Shown in pieces: positions 34,642 to 42,922 of a DNA stretch of 64,000 bases. The notes beneath the pieces were generated by a model that did not search any database, had not been told where the DNA came from, and saw only the letters and a list, made by a program, of their open reading frames with translations. Source of the DNA: Paenibacillus durus (GTDB lineage Bacteria; Bacillota; Bacilli; Paenibacillales; Paenibacillaceae). The first letter of the stretch is position 1. Every line of letters starts with the position of its first letter. The position numbers and the translations under genes are program-made. The DNA lies in the NCBI RefSeq assembly GCF_000756615.1, contig NZ_CP009288.1:2232001-2296000 (forward strand), read 5' to 3'.

Positions 34642-35000
34642 ATGATTGTTAGAACGCCATCGCATTATGGAGATGATACCTGTTCATCTTACGTATCGGC
34701 AGGGGATTTTATCTTTCTCTCGCATCACGCAGCGGGCATGAATCAGATGATATCGTACACCAAATGCAAGCCAGCTTTGACAGCCTGGCGGCTACTTTGG
34801 AATCGGCCGGAGTGACATTCGACGATATTGTTCAGATCAATTTATATCTCAAGAATATTGAGGATTTCAGCGCAGTGAAGGATGTGTTTTATAAATATTT
34901 TAAGAAGGATCATTTTCCTGCGAGAATGACAACCACAACGGATTTCGTGAATCCGACCTGCTTATGTATGCTTGATGCCGTTGCTTATAGAAGCAGTTGA
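34642..35000 (+). pseudogene. RidA/YjgF-family gene broken by a frameshift
   Basis: Reading from ATG 34642 gives MIVRTPSHYGDDTC... to HHAAG. The reading then continues only after a -1 shift near 34736, into HESDDIVHQMQASFDSLAATLESAG and on to the RidA signature FPARMTTTTDFVNP and stop at 35000. Together the two parts make a normal-length RidA (about 118 residues), an enamine/imine deaminase family. Either one base is lost from a GGCCAT-like site or there is a sequencing error. AAAGGGATG precedes the start. The catalytic arginine context PARMT is present in the second part. Confidence 0.8.
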
Positions 35001-35010
35001 TTTTACATAG

Positions 35011-35046
35011 AAAAAAGCATTCGAGACCAGTATCGGTTTCGAATGC
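35011..35046 (-). terminator. Terminator of the stalk-domain gene
   Basis: GCATTCGAGACC (35017-35028) pairs with GGTTTCGAATGC (35035-35046). On the minus strand it is followed by six T. Confidence 0.9.
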
Positions 35047-35082
35047 CGCAGACAGGAAAGATGTCGATGGAGTTTATTTCAT

Positions 35083-36579
35083 CTATTTCATCGTAATGGC
35101 GATCCGCTCTTCCCCGGGCAGCCACTCCACGCTTGCGCCCAGCTTCTCGCTGATGAAGCGGAGCGGAAGATAGACCGTGCCGCTGATATTGAAGGGATTG
35201 TTCGCCAGCTTTACCTGAGCGCCGTTAACGTATGTCGCCCCGGTCTTGGCGTTTACCTGGATTACTGTCTTTTTATCGCAATCCTGGCGGGTGATGGTGA
35301 CCATCTTTTGCCCCGTGGTTTCCTCATAGGTGACAACGGCGCCCAATTTCTCAAATACCGAGCGGAGCGGGACGAAGTTCTGGCCGTCTTTGGTGATGAC
35401 CCCGTTGTTCATGGCGACAGCCTCGCCGTTCAACGAGACGCTAATCGGCTGCTGCATCGCAACCGGTTTACTATGCATGAACTCGTAATCGCCGGTTCCC
35501 TGCTCGGCGTTTTTGTTCACGCCCCAGCCCCACAGACTGCCGTCCGTCTTCTGCATGATGATATGCCGACCGCCGTTTCTCATGGTCTTGACATCGGATG
35601 CCAGTGGAGCAAATTCCGCGTTCCCGGGCATAGCTTCCCGGTCGATGGACGCCGCGTACAGCTTGCCGGAAAGGGTTAGAGCAATCAAAGACCGCTCTGT
35701 TATACAGGCTTCCTTGACAGCGCTGACTCCGGTCAACATCACGGGTTTATCCTGCTTGTGTAACGTCGTTCCGTCAGAAAATCCAGTTATGGTCGAGCCC
35801 CAGAACCACAGACGGGATTTGCCGTCAATCGCTAAATTGGCCCGCCAGCCTATCTCAATCGACCGGATATCGGCAAGTTCCGGGATCGCTACTGCGGTGG
35901 GGGGATTTACAGGCAGCAGGTCGCTGTCAAACTCGTTCGGCCATGTCCATACCGTTCCGTCCTGCTTCAGCGCGGTGCTCCCCTCGATGTCGGTAACACC
36001 GGTGAGGTTCGGCATCTGTTCAAAGGAGGAAAGTTCTTGATTTGTCCTCCAGACCGTTCCGTCACTCTTCAAGAAAATATAATGCCATTCGCTTTCTCTT
36101 CTTGCATTCTCGTAGTATCCGGTTGCATCCGTTACCTGACCGATGCCGAAGACGGGAGAGAAGCTTATCAGATCGACGTACCCTTCAGCGTCCTTGGCCG
36201 CGTGATATATCGAGCCGTCAGCATCCACAGCGACAGCCTCGTAAGGGGTGCTGTTTACGATTTTAACCGGATGGTTCAGGCCCTCAATCTGCCGGGTTTC
36301 GAGCGCCATAGTTCGGGTATTTCTGCTAAATAGCCAAAATGAACCGTCCGTCTTCTGCACGATACCGCTGCCCAAATCGGCTTTTATCTTGCCAAGTCCG
36401 ACCAGCGGGGTAGGAACAGATTGGTTATACCCCCATATCCAGTAGCTTCCATCGCTTTTAAGCAGCGAACTCGGACCGAATTCGGCGATGCTTGTCCCCG
36501 CATCTTCTGCAAAGGCGGCTCCTTGTACGGATAGTGTGATGCCAAGAACCAGTCCGAGACCGGCTAACCATTTTTTCAT
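35083..36579 (-). CDS. Secreted RCC1-like protein with C-terminal stalk (copper amine oxidase N-like) domain
   Basis: A 498-residue exported protein. The signal peptide is MKKWLAGLGLVLGITLSVQGAAFA. Residues 30-370 hold irregular repeats of the type LKSDGSYWIWGYN / LKQDGTVWTWPN / QKTDGSLWGWGVN, resembling RCC1 beta-propeller blades. The C-terminal 120 residues are a stalk domain (GQNFVPLRSVFEKLGAVVTYEETTGQKMVTI... VYLPLRFISEKLGASVEWLPGEERIAI), common in Paenibacillus surface proteins. The ligand is unknown. Confidence 0.85.
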   Translation of the reverse strand: MKKWLAGLGLVLGITLSVQGAAFAEDAGTSIAEFGPSSLLKSDGSYWIWGYNQSVPTPLVGLGKIKADLGSGIVQKTDGSFWLFSRNTRTMALETRQIEGLNHPVKIVNSTPYEAVAVDADGSIYHAAKDAEGYVDLISFSPVFGIGQVTDATGYYENARRESEWHYIFLKSDGTVWRTNQELSSFEQMPNLTGVTDIEGSTALKQDGTVWTWPNEFDSDLLPVNPPTAVAIPELADIRSIEIGWRANLAIDGKSRLWFWGSTITGFSDGTTLHKQDKPVMLTGVSAVKEACITERSLIALTLSGKLYAASIDREAMPGNAEFAPLASDVKTMRNGGRHIIMQKTDGSLWGWGVNKNAEQGTGDYEFMHSKPVAMQQPISVSLNGEAVAMNNGVITKDGQNFVPLRSVFEKLGAVVTYEETTGQKMVTITRQDCDKKTVIQVNAKTGATYVNGAQVKLANNPFNISGTVYLPLRFISEKLGASVEWLPGEERIAITMK

Positions 36580-36743
36580 GTCGAATCTCCTCCCTATGAA
36601 TATGGAAAATAGTTGAAAATAGTCAATGGTTAGACGCGGGTAAGGGCAAAAGGTTTCGAACCAAATTAATTTCTATGCGCTGATCCGGGGGGCGTGATAC
36701 AATGATCTGGTTGTTTTTCCACCCAAGAAAAGGAGCTTGTGCA

Positions 36744-37406
36744 ATGAATCCATATCATATCCCGGAAAATGCGCTGATTACGGTGGCGGGCACCGTCGGC
36801 GTCGGCAAATCCACCCTAACGGCCGCCTTGGCCGATCTTCTCGGCTTTCGGACGTCGCTGGAGCAGGTCGAACACAACCCGTATCTTGAGAAATTTTACG
36901 ACGATTTTGAGCGATGGAGCTTTCATCTGCAAATTTACTTTCTCGGCGAGCGCTTCAAGGAGCAGAAGAGGATGTTCGAGCTGGGCGGAGGCTTTGTTCA
37001 GGATCGTTCCATTTACGAGGATACCGGTATTTTTGCCAAAATGCATGCAGATCAGGGGACGATGTCGGCCACGGATTATGTCACGTACACTAGTTTATAT
37101 GAAGCGATGGTCATGACGCCGTACTTCCCTCATCCGAATGTGCTGATTTATCTGGAGGGTAGCCTTCCGTCAATTCTGAACAGAATTAATGAACGGGGAC
37201 GTGAAATGGAAGTTCAGACCGACCGCTCCTATTGGGAGAAAATGTACGGCCGGTATTCGGCTTGGATCGACGAATTTGACGCTTGTCCGGTGCTGCGGCT
37301 CAATATCGATGACTATGATGTGAATGATCACTCTTCTGTGGAGAACATTTTGAATCAGGTGGGTGAAGTAATCCGGGGCTTGGAGCCTACCGTTTCGGCC
37401 AAATAA
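36744..37406 (+). CDS. Deoxynucleoside kinase (dGK/dAK-type)
   Basis: A 220-residue kinase with P-loop AGTVGVGKST, the FQDRSIYEDTGIFA variant of the DRS motif (reads VQDRSIYED) and the lid-like region RINERGREMEVQTDRSYWEKM. It phosphorylates deoxynucleosides for salvage. The family includes Bacillus Dgk and Dck; which base it prefers cannot be read off here. ATG 36744 follows AAAAGGAGC at 36728; an in-frame ATG at 36702 lacks a site. Confidence 0.9.
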   Translation: MNPYHIPENALITVAGTVGVGKSTLTAALADLLGFRTSLEQVEHNPYLEKFYDDFERWSFHLQIYFLGERFKEQKRMFELGGGFVQDRSIYEDTGIFAKMHADQGTMSATDYVTYTSLYEAMVMTPYFPHPNVLIYLEGSLPSILNRINERGREMEVQTDRSYWEKMYGRYSAWIDEFDACPVLRLNIDDYDVNDHSSVENILNQVGEVIRGLEPTVSAK

Positions 37407-37422
37407 GTTATTTCCCGTTATT

Positions 37423-37457
37423 GACCAAGCGGTATCCAGCTGCCGTTTGGTTTTTTG
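37423..37457 (+). terminator. Terminator of the deoxynucleoside kinase gene
   Basis: ACCAAGCGG pairs with CCGTTTGGT across a ten-base loop, then TTTTTT. Confidence 0.85.
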
Positions 37458-37620
37458 CGTTGTCTCGGCAGAATCTATGATTACTGGAACAATCTATCAA
37501 TTATTGGTAAAATAATAGAGTTGCCGCTGATTAGAGCAACCTATTACCTACCGGCAGCGTTAAAAGAGATGAGCATTCATAGACTTGAATCATTTTTTGA
37601 GAGAACAGGAGACATGGTAA

Positions 37621-38868
37621 ATGAAGCATTGGGGAAGACTTTTGCTCTGCGGGGTACTGCTGCTGGGAAGCGTGCCTGCTGCTGCGCCTCAGACCGCATC
37701 GGCCGCAGGCGGCGTAAGCATTATACTAGACGGTTATCCGCTGCCTTTTCCGGTGGAGCCGGCGGTAATGAACGGTACGACGATGGTACCTTTCCGGGCC
37801 ATTTCGGAAGCGCTTGGCATTACGGTGAAGTGGAATCAGAGCGCTAAGAAAATCACTGCCGTAGGCGATGAAGAATCAGGGAGTAAGCAGGTGATTCTGA
37901 CGCTCGGCAGTAAGACTGCCCTGGTAGACGGAAAGACGGTGAAGCTGGCGGTAGCGCCGCAGACGGTGCGCGGAACGACGATGATCCCGCTGAGCTTCTT
38001 CAGCCAGCAGTTCGGCGCGGCGGTGTTGTGGACCCAGTCTACGAAGACAGTGGCAATCACATCACCGAAGAAGGAGATGTATACGCTTGGCTTCTATGCA
38101 TTTTCTTCATACCCCGAATACTCGCTGCTGCCGGGTTTTGATGATGTTGCTTTTGGCTGGAGCCGGATTGATAAGGATGGGCAATTTACCACGGCGGGCG
38201 CGGACTTTAATTGGCCGAAGGCTGCCGGAGACGTAACGCCTGAATCGATTGTGCAGAATGCCGCTACTGGCGGGAAGACGCCATACCTCATGGTCTACTC
38301 GGGCGATGATAAGCTGGAGCTGACGAAGAACCTGGAGGATAAGAACCTTCAAGATCAGACGATAGGGAAGATTGTCGATACCGCCGTTCAGAAAGGCTTC
38401 AAAGGCATTATGCTGGATCTGGAAGGTCTTGGATTGACCGGCGACAAAGCGAAGGCGCGCTCGGATTACAACGCATTCGTCAAAAATTTATCGGGCAAAG
38501 CCCGTGCCCAGGGACTTAAAGTAGACATTTCCCTGCATCCAATCAACAGTTCATATGCAGGCTATGACTATAAGACGCTGGCGTCTTTGGCGGATGAGCT
38601 TGTAATTATGGCTTACGCATACGAGGATCAAAAGAGTCCCGAGCCGACGGATAAAGTGGATGAAGCGATCCGGCTGGCCCTGAAGCAGACGACGAAGGAT
38701 AAGCTGGTGCTCGGCATCTCGCTTTATAGCGAGAATGAAAGCTCCGTTAACACGAAGATTGGCCTTGCCAAGCGCTACGACCTGAAGGGCATTGCCATTT
38801 GGCGGCTCGGACTGATTGGCCAGGCAGCGTGGAACGAGATGAACAAGTCGGTGGAATTGGGCGAGTAG
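37621..38868 (+). CDS. Secreted stalk-domain protein with GH18-like catalytic domain
   Basis: A 415-residue protein. A signal peptide (about 1-28, ending TASA) is followed by a stalk domain (VPFRAISEALGITVKWNQSAKKI... MIPLSFFSQQFGAAVLWTQSTK) and a GH18-type TIM barrel. GFKGIMLDLEGLG near residue 265 corresponds to the DxxDxDxE active-site strand, and the last E is kept. SLADELVIMAYAYEDQ and LKGIAIWRLGLIG are later barrel strands. Related spore and cell-wall proteins (YaaH/YvbX-like) cleave peptidoglycan glycan strands; that function is inferred. Confidence 0.85.
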   Translation: MKHWGRLLLCGVLLLGSVPAAAPQTASAAGGVSIILDGYPLPFPVEPAVMNGTTMVPFRAISEALGITVKWNQSAKKITAVGDEESGSKQVILTLGSKTALVDGKTVKLAVAPQTVRGTTMIPLSFFSQQFGAAVLWTQSTKTVAITSPKKEMYTLGFYAFSSYPEYSLLPGFDDVAFGWSRIDKDGQFTTAGADFNWPKAAGDVTPESIVQNAATGGKTPYLMVYSGDDKLELTKNLEDKNLQDQTIGKIVDTAVQKGFKGIMLDLEGLGLTGDKAKARSDYNAFVKNLSGKARAQGLKVDISLHPINSSYAGYDYKTLASLADELVIMAYAYEDQKSPEPTDKVDEAIRLALKQTTKDKLVLGISLYSENESSVNTKIGLAKRYDLKGIAIWRLGLIGQAAWNEMNKSVELGE

Positions 38869-38965
38869 GCTTAGCGGCTGTAATTTAGTGAGTTCAAGCC
38901 TTTAGGCGGTGGATTTTCGTACTGCTGAGGACAAGAAACGCTTGCTCGCAAATCTGTAAATAACA

Positions 38966-39009
38966 AAGGGCTGACCAAGGATTGCAGCGAAGACCTTGGT
39001 CAGCCTTTT
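38966..39009. terminator. Bidirectional terminator between the GH18-like and TetR genes
   Basis: GGCTGACCAAGG (38969-38980) pairs perfectly with CCTTGGTCAGCC (38994-39005). TTTT follows on the plus strand and CTTTG on the minus strand, so it can end both convergent genes. Confidence 0.9.
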
Positions 39010-39049
39010 CGTATGATCAGCGCAGCGGTGCTGCCGATCCTGAGTGTGG

Positions 39050-39649
39050 TTATTGCTGAAATCCAGCCTCCAGGAGTGCTAAGGATTCATCCAGAATATC
39101 TATGAACTCCCTCTCCGGATGTTCAAAATAATAGATTTGCGTTGAAATCACCACACCGAGGAAGGCTCCCACTAAAGCGCGAATCTTGAGCTCGCCGGGG
39201 GAGCAGCCTAAACGTTCCGCGATAATATCGGCGACCATCTCTCCGGTCCTGGTAATTTGCTGGATTTCGGCTGCGCGGAGCTCGGGGATGGACATAGCCA
39301 TCGAAACCCGTTCCCAGATGCCACTCCGTTCCTCTTCCGGTATTAAAGAGAACCCTTCGCGGACTGCGTTCCGCAAGGCCTGGATTGGGCTAAGTTCGGG
39401 AGGCTGTTTACGGTAGGCTTCAATCAGGAATGGATCGTAATCATCTTCCAGAACCACAGCTTCTTTGGTCGCAAAGTACCGAAAAAAGGTGCTTGGAGAT
39501 ATTTCCGCAGCCTCGGCAATCTGTTCCACAGTGGTCGCCTGGTAGCCCTGTTCGCGAAACAGCCGAATCGCGTTCTGCTGAATGGCGGCTCTTGTCTTGA
39601 TTTTCTTTCGTTCACGCAGTCCGACCTTCTGCCTCTTCACATCAGGCAA
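39050..39649 (-). CDS. TetR-family regulator of the adjacent MFS exporter
   Basis: About 199 residues. The helix-turn-helix AIRLFREQGYQATTVEQIAEAAEISPSTFFRYFATKEAVV is a clear TetR N-terminus, followed by a ligand-binding helical domain. TTG 39649 was chosen because GGAGGG lies six bases upstream; an in-frame TTG at 39739 has no site. It lies downstream of the MFS exporter gene on the same strand, and an operator-like palindrome overlaps the exporter promoter, so autoregulated repression of the operon is likely. Confidence 0.85.
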   Translation of the reverse strand: MPDVKRQKVGLRERKKIKTRAAIQQNAIRLFREQGYQATTVEQIAEAAEISPSTFFRYFATKEAVVLEDDYDPFLIEAYRKQPPELSPIQALRNAVREGFSLIPEEERSGIWERVSMAMSIPELRAAEIQQITRTGEMVADIIAERLGCSPGELKIRALVGAFLGVVISTQIYYFEHPEREFIDILDESLALLEAGFQQ

Positions 39650-39650
39650 T

Positions 39651-39695
39651 TCAATCCCTCCAATATACCGCTTCAAGGAAACTCCGTTGATGCAT
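39651..39695 (-). CDS. Possible 14-codon leader peptide before tetR
   Basis: A short frame (ATG at 39695, GGAGG four bases upstream) encodes MHQRSFLEAVYWRD. Its TGA ends one base before the TTG start of the TetR gene. This arrangement would allow translational coupling. No homology can be claimed for so short a peptide. Confidence 0.3.
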   Translation of the reverse strand: MHQRSFLEAVYWRD

Positions 39696-39743
39696 GTTTC
39701 CTCCAGTTTACCTTTTTTTCGGTGGAAGGGACAACCCAATGGA

Positions 39744-41261
39744 TCAGGACCGGGTGCTGTTAAGCTCTGTCATTTCTTTTACAGCCGTCCGGCTGGGCAG
39801 GAAGAGTAGAGCCAGCAGGGAACTGACCAACGCAATGCCGCCGCAAATCCAAAGCATCTGATCCATCCCCTGTACAAAAGAAGACCGGATCATTGCAAGC
39901 ATCTCCGGAGATCCTAATCGGTCCGCGACGGCAACCCCCGCTGATACGCTTTGCTTCACGGTGTTCGCCGCCTCTACGGAGAGATTATCAAACACCAGCT
40001 TGTCGCGGTAGACGGAATTAAGGGCAGAGCCCAGAAGAGCCACGCCGATGGCTCCGCCGACCTGACGCATCGCCATGACGAGCGCGGAGCCGACGCCGCT
40101 TCGCTCAGCGGACAGTTTGCTGATTGCTAAATCCATGGCGGTAGGAAGAGCAAATCCCAACCCCAGCCCCGCAAAGCTGATCCAGAGAGCTGCGAAAGCG
40201 TAGCTGCTGTTCAGACTGGTGGCTGTACCCAAGATCAAGCTGCCAGCCATAATGGCGAAACCAAGTGAGGCGACATACTTAGCTCCAAACTTGCCGATGA
40301 TCGCGTCGGCTAGTTTGGCACCTATAAGCAGCCCGCCGATCATAGGAAGAAGCCGTAGACCCGTACCCATAGCATCGGCCCTGTCGACCGCCTGAAAGTA
40401 CTGGGGCATGACGAAGAGCAGGCCGAACATAGCGAAAGTCACGCTGGTGGCGAGAATGGTGCCCCAGGTAAAGCCGGAGGAGCGGAATAGGGATAAATCG
40501 ATTAGAGGATGCTGGGTCAGGCGCTGCCAAATCAGAAAGCCTGCCACTATCAAGAGACCCGCCAGCAGAGCGCCCAGCGCCCCTTTATCCCCCCAACCGT
40601 GTTCCCCGGCGCGAATAACCCCGTAAGTGACGCAGGCAAGACCCAAGCTGGAGCTGAGAATTCCCGGGATGTCCAGACGAAGGCGCTTCTCACTCCGCGA
40701 CTCCGGCATTAGCAGTCCGACCGCTATCAGTGCGATGGCGATCAGAGGGAGATTGATCAGAAATACGGAACCCCAGCTGTAGTGATTCAGCAGCCATCCC
40801 CCGAGAATAGGGCCGAGAGGGATGCCGAGCATGTTCGCCATAGCCCAAATCATCATGGCTTTGGTTCGCTCGGCTTCCGTAAATAGGACGGGAAGAACGG
40901 ACATGGATAGAGGGATCAGAAATGCCGCGCCCAGGCCAAGTAAAGCGCGCATCCCGATCAGCATTGCGGGAGTAGAGGAGAAAGCGCAAGCCGCAGAGGC
41001 TCCGCCGAAAAGGACTAGCGACAGCAGAAGCAGCTTTTTGCGGCCGTAACGGTCACCCAGCATTCCTGCGGGAAGCAGCATGGCAGCCAGCACCAGGTTG
41101 TAGGAATCCAAAATCCATTGCAGTTGGCTTGTTGATGCCTGCATATCCGTTGCTAAAGTAGGAAGAGCCACATTGAGTACGGTCATATCCAGTCCGACCG
41201 CAAGCAATCCGAAGGTAAGGAAGAAGAGTACCCACCATTTGGATTTTTCAGAATGCGCCAT
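39744..41261 (-). CDS. DHA2-family (14-helix) MFS drug exporter
   Basis: A 505-residue proton-coupled exporter of the EmrB/QacA type. The motif C-like LDMTVLNVALPTLATDMQAS (the D1 motif), motif A-like GMLGDRYGRKKLLLL and about 14 hydrophobic segments are visible. It sits in the cytoplasmic membrane and probably expels lipophilic cations or antibiotics. AAGGTGG precedes the ATG. A near-consensus promoter with an embedded operator lies upstream, and tetR follows 94 bases downstream. Confidence 0.92.
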   Translation of the reverse strand: MAHSEKSKWWVLFFLTFGLLAVGLDMTVLNVALPTLATDMQASTSQLQWILDSYNLVLAAMLLPAGMLGDRYGRKKLLLLSLVLFGGASAACAFSSTPAMLIGMRALLGLGAAFLIPLSMSVLPVLFTEAERTKAMMIWAMANMLGIPLGPILGGWLLNHYSWGSVFLINLPLIAIALIAVGLLMPESRSEKRLRLDIPGILSSSLGLACVTYGVIRAGEHGWGDKGALGALLAGLLIVAGFLIWQRLTQHPLIDLSLFRSSGFTWGTILATSVTFAMFGLLFVMPQYFQAVDRADAMGTGLRLLPMIGGLLIGAKLADAIIGKFGAKYVASLGFAIMAGSLILGTATSLNSSYAFAALWISFAGLGLGFALPTAMDLAISKLSAERSGVGSALVMAMRQVGGAIGVALLGSALNSVYRDKLVFDNLSVEAANTVKQSVSAGVAVADRLGSPEMLAMIRSSFVQGMDQMLWICGGIALVSSLLALLFLPSRTAVKEMTELNSTRS

Positions 41262-41307
41262 TAATAAGGACCACCTTTCAATAAAACGATATGAGATTCA
41301 TAATGGA

Positions 41308-41336
41308 ATTCTATATAAATTGATAGTTACTGTCAA
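41308..41336 (-). promoter_or_regulatory. Exporter promoter with embedded TetR-type operator
   Basis: On the minus strand TTGACA (41336-41331), exactly 17 bp, and TAGAAT (41313-41308). The 15-bp imperfect palindrome TGATAGTTACTGTCA (41321-41335) covers the -35 and part of the spacer, so a bound repressor would block polymerase. Binding by the adjacent TetR is inferred. Confidence 0.6.
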
Positions 41337-41583
41337 ATAAAATATAGTGTCATTAAATTTTTATGCTGAAAAATGGATTTTGAGAAAGGGGGAAGAAGAA
41401 GTCTATGGTGTGCGAGACGAACGAATGGAGGGCAGACGGCCGCTTGCAAAGCAGAGGAGACGGTATTCGGTAATGCGGAAGCTATAAAAATCACATATTC
41501 CGTAAGCATAAACCGCTATAATCACTAAGGTTCAAGCATCGGGCGAAGCCCATAATTATTACTTCTCGGGAGGACCTAAGAGC
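41337..41583 (+). promoter_or_regulatory. Upstream region of the radical SAM gene
   Basis: No gene here. TATAAT at about 41510-41515 is a likely -10 for the radical SAM gene, without a good -35. A GGGC-GAA-GCCC hairpin lies near 41541-41551, just before the CGGGAGGA Shine-Dalgarno. Confidence 0.4.
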
Positions 41584-42531
41584 ATGACTTACAAATCACT
41601 GGAGCTTACCAAACCGCAAACCTGGGATCTGGAGGGGCTGGAAATTGGCGTTACCTCGAACTGCAATTTTCGCTGCGATTACTGCTGCGCATATAACCGG
41701 AATGACGGGCAGAGCCTTGAGGGCAAAGAGATTATCCGCATCCTTGAGGAACTTCCCTCTTTGAAAAGAGTCCGCCTGTCCGGCGGCGAAGTTACGCTAA
41801 AATTTGACGATTGTCTGGAGGTTGTCGCCTACTGTGCATCTAGAGGAATCCAGACGCAGCTTAATTCCAATGCCAGCCTGCTGAGCGGAACACGGATCGA
41901 CAAGCTCGCCCTCGCGGGACTGACGACGATACATATCTCATTTAATTTTACTTCGGCGGACAAGTTCTCACGGTATTACAACATCCATCCTGATGTGTAC
42001 AAGAAAATTCGCGAGAATATCGCTCTGTTCGCGAAGACGGAAGTGGATACGGTGCTGGAAACGCTGCTGTTCAGCGAGACTGAGCACCATATGCGGGAAA
42101 TCAGCGAGCATGTCTATTCCCTGGGCGTCCGCACGCATGAAATTCAGAACAGCATCATTATGGATCACAGCGGCTGGAAAGCGATTGCGGCCCGGGAAGC
42201 GCTGAAACAGGCGGTCAACGATCTGATTGCCAATAAAAAAGAAGATACCGTGCTGTACTTCACCTGTATGGACCGTTTCATGGAGGAACTCGGCTTCCGG
42301 GAGCAGCCGGGCGTTTATTTTTCCCACTGCATTGAGGGCAAGAAGCAGCTGCACCTGCACGGCAACGGCGATATTCTGATCTCCGAGCTGTGCCATCCGG
42401 TCATTATTGGCAATATTTACAATGGCACTTCGCTGAAGGATATTTATAGTCCGATGCCTGCTCAGCTGGAGCAGTTTCTGGATCGCCAGCCTTGTCCCGC
42501 CCGGGATGCGCTGTTTCCGCAGGGAGTTTAG
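41584..42531 (+). CDS. Radical SAM protein of unknown substrate
   Basis: A 315-residue enzyme. The cluster motif CNFRCDYCC (C-x3-C-x2-C) lies near residue 26, followed by VRLSGGEVTL, the SAM-binding GGE region. The C-terminal part contains SHCIEGKKQLHLHGNGDILISELCHPVIIGNI, like a reduced SPASM/twitch segment with few cysteines. It uses SAM and a 4Fe-4S cluster for a radical reaction. No precursor-peptide gene or partner reductase is seen next to it, so peptide modification is only one possibility. Confidence 0.85.
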   Translation: MTYKSLELTKPQTWDLEGLEIGVTSNCNFRCDYCCAYNRNDGQSLEGKEIIRILEELPSLKRVRLSGGEVTLKFDDCLEVVAYCASRGIQTQLNSNASLLSGTRIDKLALAGLTTIHISFNFTSADKFSRYYNIHPDVYKKIRENIALFAKTEVDTVLETLLFSETEHHMREISEHVYSLGVRTHEIQNSIIMDHSGWKAIAAREALKQAVNDLIANKKEDTVLYFTCMDRFMEELGFREQPGVYFSHCIEGKKQLHLHGNGDILISELCHPVIIGNIYNGTSLKDIYSPMPAQLEQFLDRQPCPARDALFPQGV

Positions 42532-42548
42532 CCAATAAATTGATGAAC

Positions 42549-42668
42549 GCTGCCCTTTAACGGTTGTCATGTAGGATGAACGCGGGTTTACGCCAAGAAC
42601 CGAGTGGCGAGTAAAAGGGATGTTACCCAATGGGCCGAGATAACGGTCCGGGCAGCATCTCTTTTTTT
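42549..42668 (+). terminator. Terminator with possible alternative (attenuator-like) pairing
   Basis: GATGTTACCC (42619-42628) pairs imperfectly with GGGCAGCATC (42650-42659), followed by seven T. An upstream GCTGCCC (42549-42555) is perfectly complementary to GGGCAGC in the terminator's 3' arm. It can be a plain terminator of the radical SAM gene or an attenuator ahead of the sugar locus. 42669-42922 holds the binding-protein promoter region and no gene. Confidence 0.6.
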
Positions 42669-42922
42669 AAAATATATGAATTCATAAGCCTGAGCGCTTA
42701 TCATTTTGTCTTATATTTCTACGGACGGCGAAGCCGTTTCTTCTTGCATAATAATCTATAAGCTCCCAGGTTACTGCCCGGTATGCAGCCGCTATTCTTT
42801 CCCGTAGAAGTCTTCCTGAATATTTTAGAAACGCGTAACAGAAAATAATGAATTTTATGGCGAAGAGGGTCTGCTATGATTGCAATGTAAGGGCATTCAG
42901 TAACAGAAAGGGGAGGACAGTA

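Noticed and set aside
42543..42620. GATGAACGCTG and neighbouring bases look like the start of 16S rRNA.
   Set aside because: The similarity stops after about eleven bases and the rest folds into a terminator instead.
42828..42845. A cre-like AGAAACGCGTAACA before the fructan binding-protein gene.
   Set aside because: Aligned to the cre consensus it has at least two or three core mismatches in any register.
42532..42922. Search for a precursor-peptide gene next to the radical SAM enzyme.
   Set aside because: No short frame with a good Shine-Dalgarno and a leader/core pattern is visible in this gap.
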